Source: Psococerastis gibbosa (taxonomy: Eukaryota > Arthropoda > Insecta > Psocodea > Psocidae). Taken from it: a DNA stretch of 64,000 nt. This document shows, piece by piece, positions 33,037 through 45,480 of this stretch. A program made the position numbers and the translations under genes. The first letter of the stretch is position 1; each line of letters begins with the position of its first letter. The notes under the pieces are model-generated. The model ran no database searches. It was given only the letters and a program-made list of their open reading frames with translations, and was not told the DNA's origin. The stretch spans positions 42,390,888 to 42,454,887 of the forward strand of contig OZ020488.1 in assembly GCA_963971405.1 (NCBI GenBank), written 5' to 3'.

Positions 33037-34023
33037 CAGTAGCGTAAATAACTTTTGCTGCGCCCCCCCCCCCCCCCCGCATGACCTTTGGTGCGCCCTA
33101 CCTTGTCGTATTATTTCATCTTTGTTATAAGTGATAGTCAATAGTGGAGTGCAAGGCCGTAGCCAGGATTTTTTCCGGGGGTGACTGTGATCCTATAGTG
33201 TATTCTTAAGAGGTTATGGTGTTACTCGTAGGCTATATATGATAGCATAGGCAATTAAAATGCTAATTTAGTGGGGACACAGCCAGATAACATTTTTTGT
33301 ATATGCGTTATGTTACCATTACGACGGCTTAGATTTTATAGAATCAATAATGTACGTAGAGGGGCCCCGGGAGTCTCCCCCGGGAAAAAAAATTGAAAAT
33401 ATAAGTGTAACTTATAGTTGGATTTTACTCAATTTAACAGCAGTAAAGTATAGATTTTTACAAAACTTACAAAGGAGTGCTTAATAATACTGCATCAAAC
33501 AGGGGGTCCGGGGGAATGTTTTTGAAGAAAAAAAAATAGACCCGAAATAGTGGGGTTTTACGATTTCAACAGCAGTACAGCTTATAATTTACAGAGGAAG
33601 ACATATTCATGTTACCGTACTAAATGCATTTAATTCTCAACTTTTGGGGGGAGGGGGCTGCTTGCCTACAGTCTTGGTGGAATGGGAAGAAAAATATTGT
33701 AGTATAAATAATAAAATAATAATGGAAAACGTACCAGCCGCTGTCTGGTTTTGTTGGTACCTAGTGCATTCTGCTGCCACTGATGAAGCGCAGGATTGGC
33801 GAGAAAGAGAACTTTTAGTTTTAAATGAGATGGAAGTTCCTAATTTCATAATTATAGTCTACATGGATAACAAATTGATATTTAATATTATTATTAATTA
33901 CCGTGCGTAGATTTCTACCTATAAATTATCTTATTATTTTTGGGAGCTGAAGTGCGCCCCCAGCAATGGTGCGCCCCCCCCCCCCGCACCGCGGGGGTTG
34001 CGTCGGTGTTATTTACGCCACTG
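33037..34023. mobile_element. hAT-like element, 987 bp
   Basis: Ends CAGTAGCGTAAATAAC and GTTATTTACGCCACTG differ at one position as inverted repeats. Flanks are TTAGCATA and ATAGCATA, 7 of 8 matching. C runs sit close to both ends. The interior from 33160 to 33640 carries two or three of the G/C-rich units found at 13880-15340. No transposase was seen. Confidence 0.85.
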
Positions 34024-34553
34024 ATAGCATAGTTTGAAGTCTCGGTAAGGATACTGTACGGCACCGATATGCATTGGTAGATAGCGGTGCCGTCCAGTTT
34101 AACAGCTTATTAGCTTGGGCTGTCATCACTTCCCACACAATTCATAGCTACGCTCGTGTCATCTAAGCCTTCAAATGTATTTCTTTGCTCCTAGAGTTGT
34201 ACATATAGGAGAGATGGGACATTATAGCTTCCAGCCAAAAATTTTTTTTTTAATTTCAGGGGCCACCACTATACGTCTCATCCTGTGGCCAGCCATTGAA
34301 AAGACGTATAGCAGGATTAAAAAAATATTTATTGGGAGTTCAAGTGTCCCATCTCTTTTATATAGGCCTAGGCATAGTTTTAATTTTTTAATACTTTACT
34401 TTTTTTCAATTAAATTTTAATTAAATTAAATTAAATTAGTAAATTTTATTATTTATTATGGGTTAGTTGCAAGACTGGGCTGAAAGGCCCAAAATTCGCC
34501 CACATGGAAAATAAAGACAATTTTCTTTCTGCCTTTCTTATAGTTGCTCCTAA

Positions 34554-34947
34554 GACGCGGTTTCCACCGACCTGCAAGTGCAAAATACACATACGGTGAC
34601 GTGGTAGCAGATATCATTAATAAAGGCGGAGTTTCCACCGACCTCTCATTGCAGAATGCAAATAACATTGACGGAAATTTCAATTTTTCTTTTATAGTAA
34701 TCTATTAAAATGTTTGTACTTATTATATCCCATGACGCCATTTTTTAATTTTAGTTTGTTTGTTTGTGATTTTACTCTATGATCGTTGATCAATTTTAAC
34801 TATGGCATAGAGGAAAACAAACATTTCCGTCAATGTCATTTGCATTCTGCAATGAGAGGTCGATGGAAACCCCGCCTTTATTAATGATATCTGCTACCAC
34901 GTCACCGTATGTGTATTATGCACTTGCAGGTCGGTGGAAACCGCGCC
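34554..34947. mobile_element. Fold-back MITE copy 4
   Basis: A 394-bp copy: GACGCGGTTTCCACCGACCT at the left and the complementary AGGTCGGTGGAAACCGCGCC at the right, with TAA on both flanks (34551-34553, 34948-34950). The orientation of the central TGATCGTTGATCAATTTTAA block is opposite to that in copy 3. Confidence 0.92.
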
Positions 34948-34950
34948 TAA

Positions 34951-36421
34951 GTCTTAAAACGTAGTACAGGCCTACTGCACGTGACACTGCCATATCACTT
35001 TCAAACCACGTTCGCAATAATATAAAACTACGAGGGGATAAGCGATAATTTATTTTGGAAGCAAGTTGGCACTGAGCGTAAAACTGAATTCCGCGAAGTG
35101 CACAACGGAAATGCCGTTGATGTTGGAATGCTTTCAAATTTAACACGGACAACGTGACTTTGCCGATAAATAATGTACACATTTTGATATTGCATCTGCG
35201 TGTGTTGAGTCAGCTACAAGGACAGCTTGTAATGCAGTATATTTCTGAAAATGATGTTATGAAGTTATGAATTGAAGGATACAGTGGATGAAGGTGTTAA
35301 GCGCAACAGTTTTAAGAAAAAACAAATGAGTTACCACATGGAAGAAGTTGTAATTGTGAAGTGTCGCATATTATATTGCCTACAAGGCAGTCTAGAAGGA
35401 AATATATCATACAGTTTGCAAAAAGGTTGAGGTAGGGAAATTTATGTCTATGTTTGTTTATGTATGTAGTTTCTTAGTTGAATAAAAATGCCACTTAACG
35501 CCATCATTACATCACCCAGAGCATATATTAAGGAAGCCACAGTGGGGCAAGCGTGCCCCCCAGTGAGGTGATTTTGCCCCCTACATTTGGGCATATTGCC
35601 CCACACAAATTTCAAATTCCAAGACTAACAAAAACTAGAAACTAGAAAGAAAAAAAAATTCAAAAGTTTCATTGTCCATCGTATATTTTATGGCGCCAAT
35701 TTTGTTTTTAACGTGACCAAAGAAGTCGTGACAGCAGTTGAAAGGATAATAGACCTAATCTGAACTTATTTCTGGCGGGGGGTGGATACAAGCGAAATTC
35801 ACACTATATAGATTAGGAGTTCATTTTGCGCCATCCAGTGAAAATTTCTTAAAATTTGCTCTGACATCACCCATCAATTATGAGGCAATGGAAGAAAATA
35901 CAGTAAGCTTTTACAGTAACCATGCAAAGTATAAGCATGCACATAAATAATAATTGAGAAACGTGCATCCGAAAGCACAGAAATTGTCATTATTAGAAAA
36001 TAAAGACGTTAGTCCAAAGAAAATCAGCTGAATTTTAGAATTCTGTAGAGGCATCAGCTCAAGAAAAGTTTTGTTTTACAAGTTTGCCAAAAACGCCCCA
36101 GGGAACGAATAATTAACATGCCTGAAAAGTTATCATTGCAGCCTGCAGAGCACAAACTTTCTCTTCTGATATCGGATGCGGTTTAGTTGAAAATTTCAAA
36201 AAGTCACAGCAGCCGTATTGGACGTGGATTTTCAAAACCACAAGTTTGTCAACCCTGTAGGCTTGTCCGGGTATAAAAAAAAAAATTGTTCCAACAGTGT
36301 TCGCTGATTTATTTTTAATTTCTATGGACAAAAATTTTGTAGTGGCCCATTTTATTTAAGTTGAAGGTCTTAAAGTTCCTTTTAGCAAAGCAGTCTGTAC
36401 AGCATTGGCCCGGGTTAAATG
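34951..36421. other. Upstream DNA, no recognised feature
   Basis: About 1.5 kb with no repeat shared with the rest of the window and no convincing exon. Confidence 0.45.
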
Positions 36422-36429
36422 ATTAGGGA

Positions 36430-36622
36430 CAGGGACGGTTTCAGAAAAAGTTTTCGGGGGGGGGGGCGGTTACCTGAAAAATATCGCGTTTCCCTTACTT
36501 GAGTAACAATTTCTCTTCATTTCCTTCAAAAGTCCATTCTATCTAGTATAAAGCTATTTTTCTCGGGGGGGGGGGGGGGCGGTGGGGGCAGTCGCCCCCC
36601 CCCCCCCAAGGATCCGTCCCTG
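36430..36622. mobile_element. hAT-like MITE, CAGGGACGG family, copy 2
   Basis: 193 bp, nearly the same sequence as 19321-19502, with the same termini and a perfect 8-bp duplication ATTAGGGA (36422-36429, 36623-36630). Differs mainly in the lengths of the G and C runs. Confidence 0.92.
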
Positions 36623-36760
36623 ATTAGGGATATGAATGATGGATGCATCTAAGTACGTATGTTTTCATGAATGGGTAATAGAAAGAGAAATAGAATAGAA
36701 ATATGCATACTCTCCAACTTGTAAATGCAGTTTAGTGTAAGAAAGGGCCATTGGCCCTAA

Positions 36761-37135
36761 GGTGCCCATTCCATTGACCGGCTAGGGCTATTTCCAAAAA
36801 CGGTGACGTGGTACCAGACATTCAAGACTTAGGCGGGGTTTCCACCGACCTCGTATTGCAGAATTGACGAAAATGTTTATTTTCCTCTATGCCATAGTTA
36901 AAATTGATCAATGATCATACAGTAAAATCACAAACAAACAAACTAAAATTAAAAAATGGCGTCATGGGATATGTTAAGTACAAATATTTTAATAGATTTC
37001 TATAAAAAGAATTTCTGTCAATGTCATTTGCATTCTGCAATGCGAGATCGGTGGAAACGCAACCTAAGTCTTGAATGTCTGCTACCACGTCACTGTTATT
37101 GGAAATAGCCCTAGCCGGTCAATGGAATGGGCGCC
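36761..37135. mobile_element. Fold-back MITE copy 5
   Basis: A 375-bp copy: GGTGCCCATTCCATTGACCG to the complementary CGGTCAATGGAATGGGCGCC, TAA on both flanks (36758-36760, 37136-37138). The matching terminal change ATTGACC/GGTCAAT in both arms is notable. Confidence 0.92.
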
Positions 37136-37138
37136 TAA

Positions 37139-38040
37139 CTACGATTTATTACTATTATTATTTGCTATTGGCACCACCGGTGCAAACACAGTGCTTTTTG
37201 TTGGAATCTCTGACTTGCAACAACTTGTCAACGTTACAATGAGAACAATGTTTGTTTGTCTTGGTTTTCGCGGGCCTATTTGAAATTTTTTGGAACATGA
37301 GCATTAAAATCTTATTCATTGTATCGAGTTTAAATTCCACGCATTTTTTCTATAATGTTTAAATCCATCAAATAAAACCCAATTCTATCTCGTGAATTCT
37401 TTAGGGAGGGGGGACGTGTCCCTGCTCAAAACTGCAGCAAACTTGGTTGTGTACACAGCGTTGACAGCGGAACGTGGCGGGAGTCGGGACATGATAACGC
37501 GCTGAGACTACCAATCAGTCTGCGTGCGTGTCGAGTCCCGGTCACTTCCGAATTAATCGTGTGACTTTACTATATGCCCCAAGTGGTTCGGAATCCACTA
37601 TCATCAGAAGGTCCACCCTGTCAGTCACCTTCCCTTCTCCCTGAGGTGAAAGAGTCTGCTCGTTGGGTGCCTCAAGTCAAGAAACAGACTAACCCCCTTC
37701 CTAGACTGGCAGGGTTGTGCTGAAAGCAGGTGTTGGAAAAACAAACAAACAAAAAGTGTACCATAACACTATACACATTATTAAACCTATTTCAATATAA
37801 GCAATGTCAAACTGTTTTAGACGGTGTTTTGGGTAACTTCTATCCATGACACACCCATTCCAACACACAACCACCCTACGATTACACATGTAAAATTACC
37901 CTCCTTCGCAATAAACCCTTAAAATATGAAAAACGTATGCTGACTAGTGCTGCAAGAAATAATTGCGGGGAGTCTAGCTTCCGACCGAGAAACCAATGAC
38001 TGAATGAATGCTTCTTCAGAGCGCGACTTGCGGTTAAACT
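37139..38040. other. Upstream DNA, no recognised feature
   Basis: No exon found. A stretch at 37505-37615 (CCGGTCACTTCCGAATTAAT, GTTCGGAATCCACTATCATC) recurs at 21130-21215, so a dispersed repeat is present, class unknown. Confidence 0.5.
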
Positions 38041-38069
38041 TTCCGAACAGTTGTGAATGGAGCAATAAT

Positions 38070-39110
38070 TAATCGATTCCGGGAAATGTAGTTCGCTTCC
38101 AGACAAGCCAAATGTATCGGAAAATTGCAGCCTTGCAGTGGCTATAAAACCGTGATAGGTTTTCCGGCTGATTACTGTCCTCTCTGCTATAGGGATTTAA
38201 GTACTCACCAATACTACGCTCATTAAATAAATCAAAATGGCATTTATCAATTTTTTTAAAACACTAAACTTACTTAAGTTTGAAGAGCCAACCTCCTTGG
38301 GATATTATAGTCAGAAAAAACTGGACCCGACTGGATTCGAACCCCCGATCTAATGACCTGTGTCTAATAATCTAAAACATGGATTATATTGTAGGTTTGA
38401 GTCTCGCGGGGGCAGCTTTTTTTGATACTCCATTTTTTGGATGTAAATAAATAAATGGTATTTTATAGGCTATATCTAAAGTATTAAAATTAAAATTAAA
38501 TGAAGCAGTCATTAATCGATTCCGGGAAATTTATTTCGCTTACCGACAAGCCAAATGCAGCCAAATGTATCGGAAAATTTGTACAGTGGCTATAAATGGT
38601 GACAGAATTTCCGGGAGATAACTGTCCTCTATTTCCCGATATTTTACTACTATATAATACTACACCCATTAAATAAATAATGGGTTTTTGGTTTTTTATT
38701 ATTAAAATAAAAATTGAGCATTATAATTAGTCGATTCCGGGAAATTTAGTTCGCTTACCAAAAAGCCAAATGTATCGGAAAATTTGAGTCAGTGGCTATA
38801 CAACGGTGACAGTTTTTCCGGGACATAACCGTCTTCTATCTCCCGATGTATTACTACTGCACAATACTACGCCCATTGCTAAATAAATAAATAAATAAAT
38901 AAATAAAAGAGTTTTTATTTTAAATTATTAAAATAAAAATGGAGCAGTATAATTAATCTATTCTGGGAATATAGTTCGCTAGACAAGCCAAATGTATCGG
39001 ATCATTGGAATGGCTATAAAACGGTGATCGGATTTTCTGGGTGATTGCTGTATTCAGCCTCCCCGGGATTTTACTACTATACAGTTCTATGCCCATTAAA
39101 TAAGCTAATT
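38070..39110. repeat. Satellite-like array, about 220-bp unit, four units
   Basis: Unit begins AATCGATTCCGGGAAAT, TAGTTCGCTT, then GCCAAATGTATCGGAAAATT, CAGTGGCTATAAAACGGTGA and ends ACTACGCCCATTAAATAAAT. Starts near 38071, 38514, 38731 and 38954. The first unit is stretched by a reversed SINE-D fragment. (AAAT)n runs separate the units. Confidence 0.88.
38262..38390 (-). mobile_element. SINE-D copy inside the satellite
   Basis: On the minus strand: a B-box GGTTCGAATCC, then TCCAGTTTTTTCTGAC, CCAAGGAGGTTGGCTCTTC. Same order as at 18134 and 58716. It separates satellite units 1 and 2. Confidence 0.6.
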
Positions 39111-39152
39111 GACTTTTTATGGGTTACCTCTAAAAAATATCGTATCTGCAGG

Positions 39153-39431
39153 CAGGGGCGTAAAGTTGGTCCAACTTGCCCCCCCCCCAGCCTCGAGCAT
39201 TATAAGACGTGGTTCATACTTCATGGTCCCCTTTGCAGCAATATGATGTAATAAGCATTCCTTTTTTAGCTTTGTTCAATCTACAGCTATACTTTACAAC
39301 TATTAAAATGCGTAAAACCCTACTATTTCGCTTTTATATTTTCAATTTTTCCTTATCCTGCCTGATGACGTCATAAGGTCTATACTTAGTTTTGCCCCCC
39401 CCCCCCATCATTCTAAAACTTTACGCCTCTG
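39153..39431. mobile_element. hAT-like MITE, 279 bp
   Basis: Termini CAGGGGCGTAAAGTT and AACTTTACGCCTCTG, one mismatch as inverted repeats. Perfect 8-bp duplication TCTGCAGG (39145-39152, 39432-39439). C runs lie near both ends. No coding region. Confidence 0.92.
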
Positions 39432-39439
39432 TCTGCAGG

Positions 39440-41145
39440 CAGACATGATAGATACGGTGATCTTAGAAAAATTGTACCAAAGTTTGCACCTTTACATACG
39501 TTTTCAAGTTTAAAAAGTTTAATATAAAAGCCATATGTGGGCAGACCTGACTGGTGCTTTTTTGTACCAAAAGAACGTTTAACTCCCACATAAAAACTTG
39601 TATTGAAATAACACATTTACTTTTTATTTTTAGCCTAACAACGGCCTTGTTCTGAAACTGTATAACATTTTCAATGCACTTTAATTGCCACCATCAGGCT
39701 TAGTCCGGAGAAATACTGATGGTTTAGTCCTGATAAAGCGAAATTAAAATTAAAAAGGCTTGATTACAAGACGAAGCTATTTTTAAAATCTCCTCCACTC
39801 AAGGAAAAAAATGGTTAAGAACTAAAAAAAATTCAGATCGACAAAGAACATTTTTTGTATAAGGAAACCAAGAGTTTTCCAAACGGAAGGGAAGAGTTGT
39901 CACAAGAGATTTTACACATCGACCAGCAGCCCCTTTGTTTCAGCTCCTAATTTGTGAAGTTAAAAAAAGTGAGAAGAGGGACGGGAGGGGTAAAGTTTAT
40001 TATAGAAAGCGCCACCCCATCCTTTATCAAATTGCTGGAAACTGCTTTACACAAGTTAAGTTTTGTCTTTATTCATCGGAAATTTTTGAAGATAATGAAT
40101 TATTCAGAGTCCAGTTCCTTTAAATAAGGGGAAGATGATTTAATGTTGGGAAAGACAGTGAAGTTTATTGTCTAATGCCCTCATAAGAAATTCAAATCGT
40201 TTTTCCCTCCTATCTGGTAAATCAAGTAACGTGAAACGGTAAAGTGGGAAAACTCAGGTTAAATTGAGAAATTAGAAAGATAGGGTTTTACTTATTACTC
40301 ATTACATATTGTACTATTGTATTTTCTTGCAATAGTATACGGTACGGTACATAAGTGCTATATAATACTAGCATTAAATTGATTTACGTTTGAAATTGAA
40401 AAGGCAACCTCCTGGACTAGGCCTTTATATCCGGAAAAGGGAATCGTTCTTTGTGTCCAAATTTTTCTCGATTCCTTTTTCCGGATATAACCTCATTACA
40501 TTGCGTTGATGATGTTTTTGTTGGACTAGGCGATTATACGCTACCACTTTGGGGTGAAGCTACCTAAAGATCGTGGGGCCACACATGAGATGTAAGCAGG
40601 TAGATGAAATGTTCCCCTACACTTTGATTTATATTATGCGGTCGTCACTGGTAGCAATTGGCCACATTGACACATCCTCAGTGTCCACTATTTTTCACAA
40701 ATCAAGTTCAGTAGAGCTGTGGACGCGATATAATGCTCATTTAATGTACATAGTATATCAATAATAACAATGTTTATAATTTACATCGAAATGTAGAGGA
40801 ACATATCTTCTGCTCTGTAACATTTCATTTATGGCTCTACGATCGATATGAATTTTGTTTTTTCTCCCTGAGCTTTCTCCCCTCACTTAAGAGACAATCT
40901 GAAGTGGTAAGTGTAAACATCAAATATCTCTAGAAATATCAATTGTACAGCTGTCAAAAATATAAGGACATACAGCAGACATTTTTCAGAGCATTTTGAG
41001 ATATGACGTGTACCGTTTTTGGCCGCCGCGGATCAGATTTTTAATTTAATCGAATTTCCCGTGGTATAGGAAAACCAATTCAAAATTGTCACTTCAGAGG
41101 TTTGGAGAAAGGTCATAACTTGACCAATTTTGGCAAAAGGTTTCC
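39440..41145. other. Upstream DNA, no recognised gene
   Basis: About 1.7 kb. An imperfect inverted repeat built on TATATCCGGAAAA lies at 40427-40490. Otherwise nothing. Confidence 0.45.
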
Positions 41146-41153
41146 TCCACTCG

Positions 41154-41423
41154 CAAGCACGTAGCCAGGATTTTATTTCGGGAGGGGCTAACTACCAGGG
41201 GGTCGAGGGTGTATTGAATACCCCCAGTAAAACGGTCGGTCCACCCCCCCCCCCTCGGAAATTTTTAAGAATTTACATGCAAAAACACACAGTTTTAGGG
41301 TTTTTAGAGGGAGAAAAAAAAATGCAGGTGAAACATCAAACAGAACAATGCAAGGATTTTTTTATTATTATTCATTTCCGGGGGGCTTCAGCCCCCCAAG
41401 CCCCCTCCCTGGCTACGTGCCTG
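41154..41423. mobile_element. hAT-like MITE, 270 bp
   Basis: Termini CAAGCACGTAGCCAGG and CCTGGCTACGTGCCTG, one mismatch as inverted repeats. Flanks TCCACTCG and CCCACTCG match at 7 of 8. Contains C runs and GGGGGGCTTCAGCCCCCC near the right end. Confidence 0.9.
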
Positions 41424-42269
41424 CCCACTCGACTTGTACGTAGCTAAATTTTGAGCCCAATTGCTGAACGGCAACACAGACTGGACGCAATTATTGAGTT
41501 TGATTTGCGCCAAAAACGATTGGAGTGGTAGTCCCGAGGAAGGAGTTCATGAACTGTGGCCAATGGGTGTTAAGACATCCATCGAAATGTAGAGGAGTAT
41601 TTCTTCTAATTTATTTTTGACGGCTCTACGGAACATCCGTGAAGATGGACTAAAAAACGAGTAGTAGGGGAATTCTTCCTGGTTCGCGGTTTCAAAATCA
41701 TTGCCGATTATCTGAATGTGCAGCAACCAACGTGGGAGCTGCTTATATTGGCGGTGTCCCAAGTCCCTGCAAGCTGTCTAACAGGCTAGGAAGGCGGCTT
41801 CAATTTACACCCAATCAACCGAGAAACTGTTCTCCTATTTTGTTTTTACGTATTTCCATAAATTTGACCTCTTGTTGACCTTAGGTAAACATTCAGTGCC
41901 AATTCGGAAATGTCTGGTATTGAGGTGTTTGTATAATTGTATATAGTGGCGCAAGATGCGGTGACTATGCTAGAGCAGGGTCGTAACAGTGGTTGGGCTT
42001 GTTGATATAACCTTAGAATCAAGATAAAGGTCGAGGGGCGAGTTCTAGATCCGTTTGATAGGTTAGCCTGACCACGATAGGACGATGATATTTGGAACAC
42101 TATATTTAATCGAAAACTTGCATAAGTGCAACACTGAGTTAATTCGATTTTTATAAGTGATTCAAATGACATTATATAGTGGTCGGGTAGTATATATAGG
42201 AGAAATGAGACTAAAAATGGCATTGAAAATATTTTTTTGAATCCTGGGGCCACCTGCAGGTCTGCTATA

Positions 42270-42512
42270 AATAAATAACTAAATAAATATTGAATTTATA
42301 TTATATTTGTATATTGTTCTATTACTAATTACCTAGCGGAGTTATGACTATAATTATTAGCCCTCTCTTACATTCAACTAGGAAGGCCCGGGACCGCCTG
42401 CTTTACATGCCTTCCGAAACATGGCCAGAAAATGAAGCAAGTGTGGGACTCGAACCAACAACTTTTCAGGTGAAAGTCGGAGTCTGTGCTACTACTCTAC
42501 ATGTCCTATGCC
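42270..42512 (-). mobile_element. SINE-B copy 4
   Basis: Reversed full-length copy: on the minus strand ACATGTAGAGTAGTAGCACA, B-box GGTTCGAGTCC, GCATGTAAAGCAGGCGGTCC, then AATAATTATAGTCATAAC and TTATTTATTT tail. Confidence 0.85.
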
Positions 42513-43165
42513 GTTTAGTAATACAATAATAATCTTGGGGTTTGTAATGTAAACAAATCAATTTTGAATAGCACTTTCTATCCATTTTTAATCCCAGGTT
42601 AAGATTGAAAATTATCACCATAGTAGGCCCACGGGTACATTTTTTTGATGGCTGGTTACAGTACACGAGGCATCAGGTGGAGTACAAAAATTATTACGTA
42701 TGTATATGGCGCTTACGGTACCTCATTCTCAGCAAATAAAGTCATAGTAATTCATGAGGAAATGTAAAAGTAAATGAATACAATATTAAAATATGAGTCA
42801 CTTCACTTTTTTTATTAAAGGGGGGGGGGAGGCGGCAAGAAGAAGTGACAAAGAGATGCCACATTAAATCTCCCACCCCCATGCCCCCCCCCCCCCCCCT
42901 CTAAGCCTCGCACCGTTCCTTACATAGTAACTTTTTCAAAAAGGCTTTCATATTAAGAGGTGGAGTCGGGAGTTCAAAGACGGAGAGAGCCGACACTTAG
43001 TTGAATTGGTTTCTTGTAGAAACTCATGATTTTAAGCAACATGTCAAAAGAGCTAGTTGTGAATCATGTGTAACCTGTTGCTATCGAAGATTTATGACAA
43101 TTTGGACCATGGGGACAGCTCTTGCCAAACCAATGTGTCCGATTAATCAACCAGGATATTTGTCT
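42513..43165. other. Upstream DNA with G and C runs
   Basis: A G run at 42821 and a C run at 42886 lie about 60 bases apart. No inverted ends recognised. No exon. Confidence 0.45.
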
Positions 43166-43330
43166 TCAGCCGGGAGGCCTCTGTTCTTTAATATTCCCTT
43201 GGACTATTACATGCAGAAGGAGATAAGTCCGGCTCCTCATCACATTACCGAAGTATGTTAGTTTCCATTTCTTAACCGTCAGCAGCAAAGTAGTCCAATG
43301 AATGAGGTACATGCCTGAGGACTGGTAAAG
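43166..43330 (-). mobile_element. RTE-like LINE fragment (d)
   Basis: Minus-strand reading KKWKLTYFGNVMRSRTYLL, LHVIVQGNIKEQRPPG is the C-terminal end of RTE-like reverse transcriptases. Short and truncated. Confidence 0.8.
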
Positions 43331-44216
43331 GAACACTGCTGTGTTTCGGTTTATGTGGTCGGCAACCCCCCCCCCCCTTGACAGCCCGGGTTTCCTCTTT
43401 CTGGTGAAGGTTTCCAAAGGAGAAAATGTTTTCTTTTATTTCTAGTCCCCAACCTCAACTTTTCCAGTTGCTTTTTCCTCTTACCGAACAAATAAAGGGG
43501 TCAAAGCTGAATTCAAAAGGAAAAAAAGAACGGGAAATAATTCCGTGAATGGCACATCTCCTTCTCTGAGAACCCTCAAGTAAAGATGAAAACGCTCGCA
43601 ACAGCAAGATTAATTCGCGCCATCTTATCGCGGCCCCTTAGCCTTTTTTTACACCCCCTACAGATTTGGGTTCAAGCGCTAGGAGCAGCTTGACGGCTGA
43701 CTTAGAGGGGGAGAAAAAAACCTGAAATAAATTGCGCAATGGATGGTGTGCTGATTAGGTTTGAGAAGGGGATAGGGGAGGGGTTAGCAAAGACATTGGG
43801 GGCGATTAGAGAGAGCTGCCAGAGATTGATTGTTTCCAGTTAGCGGTCAAATTGCTGACGGGATGTTGGAAAAACGTTTGATTGCTCCCGCAGCTAATTC
43901 CCCCCCCCCCCCTCCCTTCTAACAGCAAATTGGGCCCACCCAGGTACATTTTTATTACCAAGTCGTCGAATTTCATGGGAAATATCCATTGTACAACTAT
44001 CTAAAATGACGCATCCCTTAGAAGAAATACTCATCTACATTATGATACCATTACCACTAACACTGATTGGGTTTCGGAACATTTATCTCCAGAATTCCAG
44101 ATAATAGGCTACTTGACAGTTGTTAATAGTAAGTTAGTTTGTAATATAAAATATGCTAGATAAGGTAGCTTATAGGGTATCAATACCATACAAATGGTTT
44201 GTGTTATGAAATGAAG

Positions 44217-44480
44217 TCATTGCAATTCGGACCTTGAAAAGGGAAGTCGTGCTCTGGCCAAACTACTGCCTAGGTTTTTCAACCAGGATGTTCTTCTTCT
44301 GCAGGGAGCCCTCTGTCCATCTATCTTTCCTTGGATTATTACGTGCAGGAGGCGATAATTTTCGTTACTCATCACATGGCAGAAGTATGTAAGTTTTGGT
44401 TTCTTAACCATCAGCAGCAACTCCGCTTTTGTATCCATTCGCATCAGGACCTTGGCATTAGACACAATCTCGCCAGGATT
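44217..44480 (-). mobile_element. RTE-like LINE fragment (e)
   Basis: Minus-strand reading VKKPKLTYFCHVMSNENYRL, LHVIIQGKIDGQRAPC and RRRTSWLKNL, the same RTE-like C-terminus as at 43166 and 51697 but an independent copy. 5'-truncated. Confidence 0.85.
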
Positions 44481-44926
44481 CCACATTTGCCACATTTCAA
44501 ATATACATACCCATCTATACCCTGTGTCAAAGTCCATACCAAATAGAACGCTTTTTTCCAGTGCCGGCATTTTAACAAACATCCTTCAAAGGCATCCTGT
44601 ATATGGTAGTAAGCATAAGGAACGAAGCAAGCTGAGTGGAAACTACAAAAAACAATAAAAGATATCCTGAGAAGGGTTGTGTTGAACATTCTTCCTCCAG
44701 CCCCCCCCCCCCCCTTCCTGCAACTTCAATCCAAACTTTTTCACTGATTAAAGGGAATCCCGGCGGATTTTGTAAAAGTGGTAAAACGAGGGGCACGTGC
44801 ATTGATACAACCAGCCGTTTGGAAAAATTTTTCCTCTCTTGTAGTTTCTAATGGATTAAATTAAGGTTCAGATGAGTCTGTGGCTAAGGTAGAGCCGCCT
44901 AAGGCCCGGTACACACGGACTATTCA

Positions 44927-45140
44927 GGACATGTAGCGTTGTGGTATGGACTCTGACTTTAACCCGAAAGGTTGTTGGTTCGAGTCCCACATTGGCTACA
45001 TTTTCTGGCCATGCTTCGGAGGGCATGTAAAGCAGGCGGTCCCGGGCCATCCTAGTTGAGTGTAAGAGAGGGCTTTATAGCCCTAACTCCGCTAGGTTGG
45101 CTTAGTAATAGAAACAATAAAAATTCCTTATTTATTTATT
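44927..45140 (+). mobile_element. SINE-B copy 5, full length
   Basis: Starts GGACATGTAGCGTTGTGGTA, has TTGTTGGTTCGAGTCCCACA, GCATGTAAAGCAGGCGGTCC, ACTCCGCTAGGTTGGCTTAG and a TTATTTATTTATT tail. About 214 bp. One of the cleanest copies. Confidence 0.9.
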
Positions 45141-45480
45141 CTCCCAATCCTGATTTATAATATTTTTCTTCTTTTCTTCTTCTCCGGCCGGTACTCCCCT
45201 GCGCCGAAGGAATATATTTATAAATTAACAATTATACCCTTATAATACAAATAACCTGTGGGCCCCCAAGTTAATCAACTTGTCGGGGGCTCGCACAGTA
45301 AACGCTGTAAATGATGCAACATGTTTTCTATTTCACGTCTGTGTTAGCAAAAAAAACTTAGTTTTAATTTCAAATCAGTTTAATTCATACCATTTAAAAT
45401 TGTAAGTTAACGTAAAGAGTAATTATAGTAAAGTAAAATAATTAAAGTAAAAAGTAAAGTAAGTTTTAAAGCGAAGTATT

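Noticed and set aside
33644-33910. 88-codon frame in the hAT-like element
   Set aside because: It begins in a poly-G run and shows no transposase motif.
38070-39110. CRISPR-like array
   Set aside because: Units of about 220 bp, not short repeats with unique spacers, and this is animal DNA.
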